Assembly (NCBI RefSeq): GCF_052115385.1
Contig: NZ_JBFRGP010000004.1
Span: forward strand, 372,001 to 436,000
Source of the DNA: Dyella_D sp052115385
GTDB taxonomy: Bacteria; Pseudomonadota; Gammaproteobacteria; Xanthomonadales; Rhodanobacteraceae
Reading direction: 5' to 3'
Length of the DNA: 64,000 nucleotides
Position numbers and translations under genes: made by a program. The notes under the pieces are model-generated. The model was not told the origin of the DNA, ran no database searches, and saw only the letters and a list, made by a program, of their open reading frames with translations. Positions 9,207 through 18,104 of this stretch are shown piece after piece; the stretch's first letter is position 1, and each line of letters opens with the position of its first letter.

Positions 9207-11357
9207 TCAGCGCGCCGTGCGCCCGCCGCGGCCCAGGCTGGTCTTGGGCGTGGCCGGGCTGAGCTTGTCCAGCAGGCATTGCTGCGCGTTGTGCGGCGGC
9301 GCATCGCCCGGCTGGGCGCGGGTGTAGCGGCCCTCGCTGTCCAGCAGCCAGGCCTGGGTGTTGTCCGCCAGATAGTTGGCCAGGGTTTCGTCGTAAACGC
9401 GCTGGGCCAGCGCCGGCTCGAGGATGGGGAAGGCCACCTCGATGCGCCGCATCAGGTTGCGCTCCATCCAGTCCGCGCTGGCGCAGTAGGTCTCCGGCTC
9501 GCCGTCGTTGGCGAACCAGTACACCCGGCTGTGCTCCAGGAAGCGGCCGACGATCGAGCGCACGCGGATGCGCTCCGACACGCCCGCCAGCCCCGGCCGC
9601 AAGGTGCAGGCGCCGCGCACGATCAGGTCGATCTCCACGCCGGCCTGCGAGGCGCGGTACAGCGCCTCGATCACATGCGCTTCGTTCAGTGCATTGAGCT
9701 TGGCCACGATGCGCGCCGGCTTGCCGGCCTGCGCATGCGCGGTCTCGCGCTCGATCTTGGCGACCACGCTCTTGTACAGCGTGAACGGCGAATGCAGCAG
9801 GCGCTTGAGCTCGATCATCGGGCCAAGGCCGGAGAGCTGCTGGAAGACCTTGTGCAGGTCCTCGCCGATCTCCGGCTGCGCGGTCATCAGGCCGATGTCG
9901 GTATAGGCGCGGCTGTTGGCCTGGTGGTAGTTGCCGGTCGAAAGGTGCACGTAGCGGCGCAGCAGCTCGCCTTCGCGGCGCACGATCAGCAGCATCTTGG
10001 CGTGGGTCTTGTAGCCGACCACGCCGTAGACCACCTGCACGCCGGCCTCCTGCAGGCGCGTGGCGAGGCGGATGTTCGCCTCCTCGTCGAAACGCGCGCG
10101 CAGCTCGATCACCACGGTCACGTCCTTGCCGTTGCGCGCCGCTTCCACCAGCAGGTCCACCAGCGGCGTGTCGGCGCCGGCGCGGTACAGGGTCTGCTTG
10201 ATGGCCAGCACGTCCGGGTCCTGCGCGGCCTGGCCGAGCAGTTCCACCACGGTGACGAAGGACTCGTACGGGTGGTGCAGCAGCACGTCGCGCTCGCGCA
10301 GCACCTCGAACTTGCACTTGTTGGCGTCGAACACCTTGGGCAACTGCGGGGTGAAGCGCGGGAATTTCAGTTCGGGCCGGTCCAGGCTGTCGTACACGCT
10401 GCCGGCGCGGATGATGTTGACCGGCCCGTTGCAGCGGTAGACGTCGTTCTCTTCCAGCTGGAAGTTGGCGATCAGCATCGACACGATCGCCTTCGGGCAA
10501 TCCGCGCCGATCTCCAGCCGCACCGGCTTGGCATAGCCGCGGCCGAGCAATTCCTCGCTCAGCGCAAGGGCCAGGTTCTCTACTTCGGCTTCCTCGACCA
10601 TCAGCTCGCTGTTGCGGGTCACGCGGAACTGATACGAGCCGGCCACCTTGAAGCCGGGGAACATCTGGTCGACGAAACCCTGCAGCAGTTCGGCCAGGAA
10701 CACGAAGTGATCGCCGTCGCCGCAGACTTCGTTGGGCAGGCGGATGATCCGCGGCAGCGAGCGCGGCGCGCGCACCAGCGCCATATGGCCTTCGCGGCCG
10801 AACGCGTCGCGGCCCTTCAGCACCACGGCCAGGTTCAGCGTCTTGTTGAGGATGCGCGGGAACGGATGCGCCGGGTCCAGCCCCAGCGGGGACAGCACCG
10901 GCAGCACCTCGTTCTCGAAATAGCCCTGCAGCCAGCGGCGCTGGCGTTCGCTCCAGCGGTCGCGGGTGAGGAAGTGGATCGCCTGCGCGTCCAGCGCGGG
11001 TTTGAGCTCGTCCTGCCAGGTGGTGTACTGCGCGTCGACCAGGTCCAGCACGCGCTTGCGGATGCGTGCCAGCAGCTCGCCCGAGGGAATGCCGTCCGGC
11101 CCCGGCGCGGCCGAGCCGAAACTGTGGTGATGCTTGAGCATGGCCACGCGCACCTCGAAGAACTCGTCGAGGTTGTTGGCCAGGATGCTGAGGAAACGCA
11201 GGCGTTCCAGCAGCGGCACCGTGCTGTCGCGGGCCTGGGCCAGCACGCGGAAGTTGAATTCCAGCGCGGCCAGTTCGCGGCTGAGGTACAGCTCGGGGGC
11301 GGCGGAGTCGATGGTGTGGTCGATCACAGGGGACGACGAAGAAGGTTTACGGCGCAT
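9207..11357 (-). CDS. ppk: Polyphosphate kinase PPK1
   Basis: 716 residues, the normal size of PPK1, which reversibly polymerises ATP gamma-phosphate into polyphosphate at the membrane. The N domain begins LYLSRELAALEFNFRVLAQA and is followed by the head domain. The two phospholipase-D-like catalytic domains carry the histidine motifs KTHAKMLL (autophosphorylated His) and STGNYHQANSRAYTDIGL. Pairing with ppx and proximity to phoBR suggest phosphate-stress control. A palindromic repeat separates it from phoR. A hairpin directly before the ATG pairs part of the start region (see that entry). Confidence 0.97.
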   Translation of the reverse strand: MRRKPSSSSPVIDHTIDSAAPELYLSRELAALEFNFRVLAQARDSTVPLLERLRFLSILANNLDEFFEVRVAMLKHHHSFGSAAPGPDGIPSGELLARIRKRVLDLVDAQYTTWQDELKPALDAQAIHFLTRDRWSERQRRWLQGYFENEVLPVLSPLGLDPAHPFPRILNKTLNLAVVLKGRDAFGREGHMALVRAPRSLPRIIRLPNEVCGDGDHFVFLAELLQGFVDQMFPGFKVAGSYQFRVTRNSELMVEEAEVENLALALSEELLGRGYAKPVRLEIGADCPKAIVSMLIANFQLEENDVYRCNGPVNIIRAGSVYDSLDRPELKFPRFTPQLPKVFDANKCKFEVLRERDVLLHHPYESFVTVVELLGQAAQDPDVLAIKQTLYRAGADTPLVDLLVEAARNGKDVTVVIELRARFDEEANIRLATRLQEAGVQVVYGVVGYKTHAKMLLIVRREGELLRRYVHLSTGNYHQANSRAYTDIGLMTAQPEIGEDLHKVFQQLSGLGPMIELKRLLHSPFTLYKSVVAKIERETAHAQAGKPARIVAKLNALNEAHVIEALYRASQAGVEIDLIVRGACTLRPGLAGVSERIRVRSIVGRFLEHSRVYWFANDGEPETYCASADWMERNLMRRIEVAFPILEPALAQRVYDETLANYLADNTQAWLLDSEGRYTRAQPGDAPPHNAQQCLLDKLSPATPKTSLGRGGRTAR

Positions 11358-11377
11358 CCGGACATTCTGTCCGATGC
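11355..11377 (-). promoter_or_regulatory. Hairpin overlapping the ppk start codon
   Basis: CGGACA/TGTCCG (11359-11373, loop TTC) is a perfect 6-bp stem. With one bulged base it extends by GCAT/ATGC, so the ppk ATG (11355-11357) falls in the stem. Such pairing could limit translation initiation; this is inferred from sequence complementarity only. Confidence 0.3.
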
Positions 11378-11403
11378 GGGTCGCAAGCTCATGCGGCAGT
11401 GCC

Positions 11404-11497
11404 GCGTAGGTTGGGGTGAGCCGGAGGCGAACCCCAACGTGGCGTTCGTGGTGCGAGGGAGCTTGGGGTTCGCCTGCGGCTCAGCCCAACCTGCGCC
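11404..11497. repeat. Palindromic repeat pair, family B, copy 1 (diverged)
   Basis: An inverted pair: GCGTAGGTTGGGGTGAGC on the left and a degenerate reverse complement on the right, with GCGAACCCCAAC-type inner ends and about 28 bp between the arms. It lies between phoR and ppk. Closer copies lie at 40821-40911 and 44379-44469. Confidence 0.75.
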
Positions 11498-11502
11498 GTT
11501 CG

Positions 11503-12786
11503 TCAGGCCTCGTCCAAGCCGCCCGGCTTGAGCAGCCGCTCGTGCCCGAAGCAGCACGAAAAGGTGGAGCCCTGGCCCGGCTCGCTCTGGATCTCCAGCC
11601 GCGCCTGGTGCAGGTTCAGCACGTGCTTGACGATGGACAGGCCCAGGCCGGTGCCGCCGCTGTCGCGCGAGCGGCTGGACGACACGCGGTAGAAGCGCTC
11701 GGTGAGGCGCGCCAGATGGGTGGCCGGGATGCCGAAGCCGGTATCGCTGACCGAATAGGTGGCGCCTTCCGGCGTGCGCTTCCAGCGGATGCTGATATTG
11801 CCGCCGGTGGGGGTGTAGCGCACCGCGTTGCTGACCAGGTTGGACAGCGCGCTGTGCAGGTCCTTGGCCGAGCCGAGCAGGTCGGCTTCGGCGAGGTTTT
11901 CCACCGTGATGTGATGGCGGCCCTGGCTCAGCGCCTCGGCTTCCTTGCGCACGGTGGCCAGCAGCGGCGCCATCGGCACGCGTTCGTCGGTGACGTGGTC
12001 CTGGGTTTCCAGGCGCGACAGGGTGAGCAGGTCTTCCACGATCTGGCCCATGCGCTTGGACTGCGCGCGCATCTCGCCGAGTACCGGCGCCAGTTCGGGC
12101 ACGTCTTCCGGGTCGATCAGTTCGAGGTAGCCGTGGATCACCGTCAGCGGCGTGCGCAGCTCGTGCGACACGTTGGCCACGAAGTCGCGGCGGATCTGCT
12201 CCAGCCGGGTCAGGTGGCTGATGTCGCGCGCCAGCAGCAGGCGCTGGCGGCGGCCGAACGGCAGCAGGGTGACATTGATGTGCCGGTTCGGATGGCCCGG
12301 CGCGATCACGTCGTTGAGCGGCTCGTGCGCGCCGTTCTGCAGCCAGCCGGCCAGTTCGGTGGTGCCCAGGCGCTGGTGCAGGTGAATGCCGCGGTCCTGC
12401 GGCCGGCGCAGGCCGAGCAGGTCTTCGGCAGCGTGATTGAACCAGCGCACGTGCTGCTCGTTGTCCAACAGGACGACGGCATCCGGCAGGCTGCCGGCGG
12501 CGCTGCGAAGGTCACGCAAACTGGAGGCAATGCGACGGGAACGCGTCATGAAGCGGTCATGCTGCAAGGGGCTGATGGTGGGGTGCGGCGGCATGATGTG
12601 CCGTGTTTCATGACGGATTCGGGTCAGCAGCAAGACGGTTTCCGCGATAGCGACGAGCGCCACGCCAAGCACGGCGCGGTCTCCCGCCCATGCGCCGATC
12701 AGGCCGCCCAGCACGAGGCCGGCCGCGAGTGCGGCCGGCAGTTTCCAGGACATTCCCTTGCGCGGAAGGTCGAAAGGCTCAGGCAT
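11503..12786 (-). CDS. phoR: Phosphate regulon sensor histidine kinase PhoR
   Basis: 427 residues. Two close N-terminal hydrophobic segments (about 16-31 and 38-54) anchor it in the inner membrane, without a large periplasmic domain, as in E. coli PhoR. A PAS domain (DAVVLLDNEQHVRWFNHAA) precedes the HisKA box FVANVSHELRTPLT with phospho-acceptor H208. HATPase motifs are NLVSNAVRYT (N box), DTGFGIP (G1) and GGTGLGLSIVKH (G2). It phosphorylates PhoB when phosphate is limiting, through contacts with the Pst/PhoU system. It lies 78 bp downstream of phoB on the same strand. Confidence 0.95.
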   Translation of the reverse strand: MPEPFDLPRKGMSWKLPAALAAGLVLGGLIGAWAGDRAVLGVALVAIAETVLLLTRIRHETRHIMPPHPTISPLQHDRFMTRSRRIASSLRDLRSAAGSLPDAVVLLDNEQHVRWFNHAAEDLLGLRRPQDRGIHLHQRLGTTELAGWLQNGAHEPLNDVIAPGHPNRHINVTLLPFGRRQRLLLARDISHLTRLEQIRRDFVANVSHELRTPLTVIHGYLELIDPEDVPELAPVLGEMRAQSKRMGQIVEDLLTLSRLETQDHVTDERVPMAPLLATVRKEAEALSQGRHHITVENLAEADLLGSAKDLHSALSNLVSNAVRYTPTGGNISIRWKRTPEGATYSVSDTGFGIPATHLARLTERFYRVSSSRSRDSGGTGLGLSIVKHVLNLHQARLEIQSEPGQGSTFSCCFGHERLLKPGGLDEA

Positions 12787-12864
12787 GAAGGTCGGACCCT
12801 GGTCGCCGGATGGCGAGCAAGCATATCGGCAAACGCCGCCGGCCCGGCAAACCGCCGCGAGCGC

Positions 12865-13554
12865 TTAGACGCTGTTGGAGAAACGGTAGCCCGCGCCGCG
12901 CACGGTCTGCACCATCTCGTCCAGCTTCCATGGCTCCAGCGTCTTGCGCAGGCGGCGGATGTGCACGTCGACGGTGCGCTCCTCCACGTACACGCTGCCG
13001 CCCCACACATGGTCGAGCAGCTGCGCGCGCGAGTAGACGCGCTCCGGATGCGTCATGAAGAAATACAGCAGGCGGTATTCGGTCGGGCCGATCGGCACCG
13101 AGTCGTCGCCGGCGAACACGCGGTGGGCCGGGCCGTCGATGCGCAGGCCGCCCAGTTCCACCATGCCCGAGCCGTCGTCGCCCTGGCTGCGGCGCAATAC
13201 CGCCTTGATGCGGGCGATCAGCTCGCGGGTGGAGAAGGGCTTGACCACGTAGTCATCGACCCCGGCTTCGAGGCCGTTGACCCGGTCCATCTCCTCGCCG
13301 CGGGCGGTGAGCATGATGATCGGGACTTCCCGGCTGAGCTCTTCCTTGCGCAGGCGCCGTGCCAGTTCCAGGCCGCTGGTGCCCGGAAGCATCCAGTCGA
13401 GCAGGATCAGGTCGGGGACCTGTTCGGCAATGGCGATCTGCGCGGCCCGGGCATCGGCGGCGTGGACCGCGTCCATGCCGGCCTTGCGCAGGGCAAAGGC
13501 GACCATGTCGCGGATCGAGGCTTCGTCTTCGACGATGAGGATGCGTTTGTGCAC
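12865..13554 (-). CDS. phoB: Phosphate regulon response regulator PhoB
   Basis: 229 residues, OmpR/PhoB class. The receiver domain has the acidic pocket ED at 9-11, phospho-acceptor D53 (LLDWMLPG) and the conserved VKPFS lysine near 105. The winged-helix domain ends VDVHIRRLRKTLEP and VRGAGYRF, typical of PhoB. When phosphorylated it activates Pho-box promoters. A candidate Pho box 50 bp upstream suggests autoregulation. The order phoB-phoR-ppk-ppx on one strand ties the sensor system to polyphosphate metabolism. Confidence 0.96.
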   Translation of the reverse strand: MHKRILIVEDEASIRDMVAFALRKAGMDAVHAADARAAQIAIAEQVPDLILLDWMLPGTSGLELARRLRKEELSREVPIIMLTARGEEMDRVNGLEAGVDDYVVKPFSTRELIARIKAVLRRSQGDDGSGMVELGGLRIDGPAHRVFAGDDSVPIGPTEYRLLYFFMTHPERVYSRAQLLDHVWGGSVYVEERTVDVHIRRLRKTLEPWKLDEMVQTVRGAGYRFSNSV

Positions 13555-13603
13555 GCTATGGGTCCGCTTGGGGGCCTGTGACGCAAATATTGCAACGATT
13601 CAA

Positions 13604-13622
13604 TGTTACGTCCCGATGACAT
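13604..13622 (-). promoter_or_regulatory. Candidate Pho box upstream of phoB
   Basis: On the minus strand the sequence reads ATGTCATCGGG followed by ACGTAACA. These are two imperfect CTGTCAT-like units at the 11-bp period of a Pho box, ending 50 bp before the phoB ATG. It matches most but not all positions of the E. coli consensus. Confidence 0.42.
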
Positions 13623-13686
13623 TTCACGAGAGCGCAACGAAATCGTCGATTTGCGGGCGTGACGACAGCGTCAGGAAGGGCCGGTT

Positions 13687-15375
13687 TCAGCGCCCCGAGG
13701 CGTTGAAACACAGGCGGCCGGCACAGGACTGGCCCGGCTGCAGCTGCTGCTGGGTGCGGCCGTCCGGGTTGTCCTCGGTCTGCACGCGGCGCTTGCGCAG
13801 CTCCATCACCAGCGGAGTGAGGTCGGCGATGCGGGCCTGGATGCGGGCGCGGGCGTAGTAGTCCAGGTCCTGGCGCTTGAGCAGGCGCTTGAGCTGTTCC
13901 ATCGCGTCGAACGGGCGGCCGGACAGGTAACTGGCGTCGGCATAGGCCTCGCCGGCGCGTATCGCTTCGCCGGCTTTTTCGCTGGCGCGGGCGTAGCTGC
14001 GGTACAGCTCCGGCTCGTCGGCGTTGTCCAGCATGGGACGCAGCATGTCGGCGGCCTGCACCGCCTCCGCATGGCTGCCGCTGTCGGTCAGCGCGCGCGC
14101 ATAGCCGAGCGCGATCGCACGATTGCGCGGCGACTGCCCGTTGAGCGAGGCGTACATCGCCAGCGCTTCGCTGCGCTGGCCGGCCTGCAGCTTGGCGTCG
14201 GCCATGGCCAGCTGCACCGCCTGGTTGTCGGGATGGTTCTTCAGCAGCGGCTGCAGTTCGTCCACCGCCCTGGCGCCGCGGCCGCTGCGGGTGAGCGCCA
14301 GCGCGTAGCCGTAGCGATTGGCCGGCGTGTTGAATTCCGGGTGCTTGTCCAGGTTCGACGCGTAGTACGAAATCAGCGGCAGCGCATCGCCGGACAGCAC
14401 GCGCACGCGCTCGCGCATCAGCGCGTAGGTGTCCAGGCCATCCTTGTGCGCCTGTGCGCCGTTGAGCACGGTCGCATCCTTGACGTAGGCGATCGGCGCG
14501 GTGCTCTTTTCCCACTGCGTCCTGGTCAGCGTGGGTGCGCTTGGGCGCAGCTTCTGCTGCGCGGCGAGGGCGTCGGCGCGCGACTTGGCGTCGCTGATGC
14601 GCGACAGCGTCACCGGGTGCGTCTGCAGCAGTTCCGGCACGTCGCGGTCGCCACCGGCGCCGGCGCGCAAGGTGTCCTGCATGCGTTCGAAGAACGCGGC
14701 CATGGCGTTGGGGTCGTAGCCGGCATTGGACAGCGTCTGGATGCCGGCGCGGTCGGCTTCGACTTCGTCCTTGCGGGTGAAGTTGATCTGCCGCTGCAGC
14801 ATCAGGCCCTGGCCGCCCATCAGCACCGCGCCGGCGGCGTCGCCGGCATGCGCGCCGGCGCCGGCGGCGATCGCGCCCAGCAGCACCAGGGCCATCAGCG
14901 GCGCATCTTTCTTCGATGCCTCGAACGCGCGCTGCAGATGGTTCTGGGTGATGTGGCCGATCTCGTGCGCGATCACGCCGGCCAGTTCGCTTTCGCTGTT
15001 GGTGATGTCGATCAGGCCGGAGTTCACCGCGATATAGCCGCCCGGTGCGGCGAATGCGTTGATCACGTCTTCCTTCACGATGAAGAAGGAGAAATGGTCC
15101 TTGGGCTTGTCGCTGGAGGCGACCAGGCGATAGCCGAGATCGTTGATGTAGTCGTCGAGCATGGCGTCGTCGACCACCATGTCCATCGAACGCATCTGGT
15201 GCAGCATGGCGGCGCCGTACTCCTGCGCCTCCTGCGGGGAGACCAGGGCGTTAGCGGAACTGCCCAGGTCCGGCAGGCGGACACTGGTGTCCTGGGCGCC
15301 CGCGCCGAAGCTCAGCAGGGCGCAGGCCAGGGCGGCGGCGAGCCGGGTGGGGACGGTACGTGGTGCCATGCGCAT
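13687..15375 (-). CDS. Periplasmic M48 metalloprotease with TPR domain (BepA/YfgC-like)
   Basis: 562 residues from the ATG at 15375 (MRMAPRT). A signal peptide (LAAALACALLSFGAGAQ) is followed by an M48 peptidase domain with zinc motif H137-E-I-G-H141 (VIAHEIGHITQNHLQRAFE) and a second ligand region EVEADRAGIQ near 200. The C-terminal half is helical with TPR-like repeats (about 330-500). BepA-type proteins assist LptD maturation and degrade stalled outer-membrane proteins. The protein is longer than E. coli BepA (487) because of an extended TPR part. It is divergent from the glutaredoxin gene and 132 bp from phoB. Start choice between 15375 and 15369 is uncertain. Confidence 0.88.
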   Translation of the reverse strand: MRMAPRTVPTRLAAALACALLSFGAGAQDTSVRLPDLGSSANALVSPQEAQEYGAAMLHQMRSMDMVVDDAMLDDYINDLGYRLVASSDKPKDHFSFFIVKEDVINAFAAPGGYIAVNSGLIDITNSESELAGVIAHEIGHITQNHLQRAFEASKKDAPLMALVLLGAIAAGAGAHAGDAAGAVLMGGQGLMLQRQINFTRKDEVEADRAGIQTLSNAGYDPNAMAAFFERMQDTLRAGAGGDRDVPELLQTHPVTLSRISDAKSRADALAAQQKLRPSAPTLTRTQWEKSTAPIAYVKDATVLNGAQAHKDGLDTYALMRERVRVLSGDALPLISYYASNLDKHPEFNTPANRYGYALALTRSGRGARAVDELQPLLKNHPDNQAVQLAMADAKLQAGQRSEALAMYASLNGQSPRNRAIALGYARALTDSGSHAEAVQAADMLRPMLDNADEPELYRSYARASEKAGEAIRAGEAYADASYLSGRPFDAMEQLKRLLKRQDLDYYARARIQARIADLTPLVMELRKRRVQTEDNPDGRTQQQLQPGQSCAGRLCFNASGR

Positions 15376-15499
15376 AGGTAGGTGACAATAGCACTTGTGA
15401 CCGCGTCTCAAGAGTCCGGTTCACCGTCTCAAGCGGCTTGTTTTCAGGGGTCCCGACCCCCAACTGGCCGTCATTGCCGTTTCTTTACCGGAGTGCGTC

Positions 15500-15763
15500 G
15501 TGCCCAAGATCGAGGTCTATTCGACCGGTTACTGCCCCTACTGCGTATCCGCCAAGAACTTGCTGAAATCCAAGGGACTGGCATGGACCGAGGTGATGGT
15601 CGACACCGATCCGGCGCGCCGCGACGAAATGCTCCAGCGCAGCGGCGGCCGCCGCACGGTGCCGCAGATCTTCATCAACGACCAGCACGTGGGCGGCTTC
15701 GACGACCTGGTCGCCGCCGACCGCAGCGGCAAGCTGGCCGAACTGCTCGGGAGCGCCGCATGA
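15500..15763 (+). CDS. grxC: Glutaredoxin 3
   Basis: 87 residues with a GTG start; CCGGAG at 15488-15493 serves as ribosome site. The active site C12-P-Y-C15 (STGYCPYC) is the dithiol glutaredoxin type, with the cis-proline TVPQIFIN and the GGFDDL glutathione-binding motif. It reduces disulfides and glutathionylated proteins in the cytoplasm. Its TGA overlaps the ATG of the next gene (ATGA at 15760-15763), so the two redox proteins are translationally coupled. Confidence 0.95.
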   Translation: MPKIEVYSTGYCPYCVSAKNLLKSKGLAWTEVMVDTDPARRDEMLQRSGGRRTVPQIFINDQHVGGFDDLVAADRSGKLAELLGSAA

Positions 15764-16173
15764 ACGCCCCGAACGACAACGGCGCAGACAAGAGCAAGGA
15801 CCGCCTCGCCGAGTTCACCGCATTCCGCCAGCGCATGAACGAACGCATCCTGGCCGAGGACAACCAGGTCGTGCGGCGCTTCTTCGCGCTGGACACGCAG
15901 ACCTACAAGCCCGGCGCCCTGGACGTCAAAACCAAGGAACTGCTGGGCCTGGTCGCCTCGATGGTGCTGCGCTGCGACGACTGCATCAGCTACCACGTGG
16001 CCCAGTGCAAGGAAGCCGGCGTCAGCCGCGAGGAGTTCTTCGAGACCTTCAGCGTCGGCCTGGTGGTGGGCGGTTCGATCGTGATCCCGCACCTGCGCCG
16101 CGCGGTGGACTTCCTGGACCAGCTCGAAGCGGGCGCTGCCGGTTCCGGCGACGCCTGCGCCGACCACGCCTGA
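15760..16173 (+). CDS. Carboxymuconolactone decarboxylase / AhpD-like protein
   Basis: 137 residues. The region VKTKELLGLVASMVLRCDDCISYHVAQC is the AhpD-core signature, with the redox pair C72-xx-C75 and a downstream His79. Members act as thiol peroxidase partners or small peroxidases; the true substrate is unknown. A second AhpD-like protein lies at 17606-18064 but belongs to a different subgroup. Tight coupling to glutaredoxin suggests that its CxxC may be recycled by, or act with, the glutathione system. A Ser/Gly/Ala-rich C-terminal tail of about 15 residues looks disordered. Confidence 0.85.
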   Translation: MNAPNDNGADKSKDRLAEFTAFRQRMNERILAEDNQVVRRFFALDTQTYKPGALDVKTKELLGLVASMVLRCDDCISYHVAQCKEAGVSREEFFETFSVGLVVGGSIVIPHLRRAVDFLDQLEAGAAGSGDACADHA

Positions 16174-16386
16174 CCCGTTCAGTTCCGACCGGGCCCGGCC
16201 CCTCGCCGGTCTCCGCGCCGGGCCGGTCCGTGCGAGTTTGCGAAATGCTCCGTGCGAGGATTTGCAACGCCGCGGCGGCCGCCTGCACTGGCCGCCCCTG
16301 CTGGCATCGGGGATAATTCATAGGATTTTTCGGCCGGCGTTCCCCCCGCCGCGCCGCCCGATTTCTTTCCTCCAAGGAGTTCCACC

Positions 16387-17403
16387 ATGAGCAAGACCAT
16401 CGCCGTTATCCCGGGTGACGGCATCGGCCCCGAGATCATGAAGGCGACGTTGCGCGTGCTCGACGCCCTGGACTGCGGCCTGTCCTACGAGTTCGTCGAC
16501 GCCGGCATGGTGGCCCTGGAGAAGCACGGCGACCTGCTGCCGAAGGACACGCTGGACGCCATCGCCAGGCACACGATCGCCCTGAAGGGTCCGCTGACCA
16601 CCCCGATCGGCGGCGGCTTCACCTCGATCAACGTCACCCTGCGCCGCCACTTCGACCTGTACGCCAACGTGCGTCCGGCGATCAGCTTCCCGGGCACCAA
16701 GGCGCGCTTCGAGAACATCGACATCATCACGGTGCGCGAGAACACCGAAGGCGCCTACCTGTCCGAAGGCCAGACCCTGTCCGAGGACGGCGAAGTCGCC
16801 ACCTCGATGGTGCGCAACACGCGCAAGGGCAGCACCCGCATCGTCAAGTACGCGTTCGAGATGGCGCGCCGGAAGGGCCGCAAGAAGATCACGGCGGTGC
16901 ACAAGGCCAACATCATGAAGACCAGCTCGGGCCTGTTCCTCAACGTCGCCCGCGAGGTGGCCAAGGAATACCCCGACATCGAGTTCAACGAGATGATCGT
17001 GGACAACACCTGCATGCAGCTGGTGATGAAGCCCGAGCAGTTCGACGTGATCGTCACCACCAACCTGTTCGGCGACATCCTGTCCGACCTGTGCGCCGGC
17101 CTGGTCGGCGGCCTCGGCCTGGCCCCGGGCGACAATATCGGCGCCGGCGCGGCGATCTTCGAAGCGGTGCACGGCTCGGCGCCGGACATCGCCGGCAAGG
17201 GCATCGCCAACCCCTGCGCGCTGCTGCTGGCGGCGGCGGACATGCTCGACCATCTCGGCATGGCGGAGAAGGGCAGCAAGGTGCGCGCAGCGATCCGCGA
17301 CACCTTGACCCACGACCGCGACGCGGTCACGCCGGACCTGGGCGGCAAGGGCAATACCGACAGCTTCGGCGACGCCATCGTCAAGCGCGTCAAGGCGGCC
17401 TGA
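16387..17403 (+). CDS. NAD-dependent isocitrate dehydrogenase
   Basis: 338 residues of the isocitrate/isopropylmalate dehydrogenase family: IAVIPGDGIGPEI at the N-terminus, substrate loop INVTLRRHFDLYANVRP and IVTTNLFGDILSD. The cofactor region HGSAPDIAGKGIANP has Asp and Ile where NADP-dependent E. coli Icd has Lys and Tyr, which predicts NAD+ use. It matches the short NAD-IDH of Xanthomonas-group bacteria, which converts isocitrate to 2-oxoglutarate in the TCA cycle. A strong AAGGAG site lies 9 bp before the ATG. An intrinsic terminator follows at 17422. Isopropylmalate dehydrogenase is less likely given the substrate loop. Confidence 0.9.
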   Translation: MSKTIAVIPGDGIGPEIMKATLRVLDALDCGLSYEFVDAGMVALEKHGDLLPKDTLDAIARHTIALKGPLTTPIGGGFTSINVTLRRHFDLYANVRPAISFPGTKARFENIDIITVRENTEGAYLSEGQTLSEDGEVATSMVRNTRKGSTRIVKYAFEMARRKGRKKITAVHKANIMKTSSGLFLNVAREVAKEYPDIEFNEMIVDNTCMQLVMKPEQFDVIVTTNLFGDILSDLCAGLVGGLGLAPGDNIGAGAAIFEAVHGSAPDIAGKGIANPCALLLAAADMLDHLGMAEKGSKVRAAIRDTLTHDRDAVTPDLGGKGNTDSFGDAIVKRVKAA

Positions 17404-17421
17404 GTTTTCCTTGGTTCGACG

Positions 17422-17454
17422 AAAAAGCCGCGGCAGATGCCGCGGCTTTTTTTT
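17422..17454 (+). terminator. Rho-independent terminator of isocitrate dehydrogenase gene
   Basis: GCCGCGGCA (17427-17435) and TGCCGCGGC (17438-17446) form a 9-bp GC-rich stem followed by eight T residues, 24 bp after the stop. An A-run on the left gives partial bidirectionality. Confidence 0.92.
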
Positions 17455-17457
17455 GCC

Positions 17458-17576
17458 GTCATTCCGGCGCAGGCCGGAATCCAGTAGCGATGCGGCACGA
17501 TTATCGCGAAAGCGCTGGCGGTTTCGCCTCTGTCGCAGCGCTGTCGTTACTGGATTCCGGCCTGCGCCGGAATGAC
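17458..17576. repeat. Inverted pair of REP-like elements (family A, copy 2)
   Basis: Elements at 17458-17486 (GTCATTCCGGCGCAGGCCGG core) and 17548-17576 are inverted near-perfect copies, separated by 61 bp. They lie directly after the terminator and before the convergent AhpD-like gene, the usual 3'-to-3' location of REP elements. Confidence 0.8.
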
Positions 17577-17605
17577 GAGCTGATGGGCACCGCGATGACG
17601 AGCAA

Positions 17606-18064
17606 TCAGCCGAACATACCCGGCTGGTAATCGCCGCCGATCGTATGCGCCGCCAGGTTGATCCGGTTCCAGCTGTTGATCAGCGTCACCAGCAAGGTCA
17701 GGTCGACCATTTCCTTTTCGCTGAACAGCTGGCTGGTCTGCTGGTACAGCGCGTCCGGCACCGAATCGCCGGGCACCAGCCGGGTCAGCGCCTCGGCCCA
17801 GGCGAACGCCGCGCGTTCGCGCTCGCTGTACAGCGCAGCCTCGCGCCAGCCGGCCAGCAGGTACAGGCGCTGCTCGGTTTCGCCGGCGGCGCGCGCGTCC
17901 TTGCTGTGCATGTCCAGGCAGTAGCAGCAGCCGTTGATCTGCGAGACGCGCGTCAGCACCAGCTCGATCAGCGGCGGCTCCAGGCCGCCGGACTTGAGAT
18001 TCTTGCTCAGCGTGAACAGCGGCTGCAGGGACTTGAAGTGGTCGGCGATATTGAAACGGGACAT
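17606..18064 (-). CDS. Carboxymuconolactone decarboxylase-family protein paired with ECF41 sigma factor
   Basis: 152 residues, AhpD-like alkylhydroperoxidase fold. The motif GCCYCLDMHSKDAR (C46-xx-C49, H53) is the redox-active signature of this subgroup. AAGGAA precedes the ATG at 18064. It lies 40 bp downstream of an ECF41-type sigma gene on the same strand; in many phyla ECF41 genes sit beside exactly such a carboxymuconolactone decarboxylase, oxidoreductase or epimerase, which is the main regulon member. The physiological substrate is unknown. The gene is unlikely to be a true aromatic-catabolism enzyme. Confidence 0.9.
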   Translation of the reverse strand: MSRFNIADHFKSLQPLFTLSKNLKSGGLEPPLIELVLTRVSQINGCCYCLDMHSKDARAAGETEQRLYLLAGWREAALYSERERAAFAWAEALTRLVPGDSVPDALYQQTSQLFSEKEMVDLTLLVTLINSWNRINLAAHTIGGDYQPGMFG

Positions 18065-18104
18065 GGCGGGTTCCTTGAGAGGGAACGGCCGCAGTGGCCG
18101 CTCT

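Noticed and set aside
7701..11531. 1276-codon open frame on the plus strand
   Set aside because: It is antisense to ppx and ppk, which have intact catalytic motifs; the frame has no domain sense.
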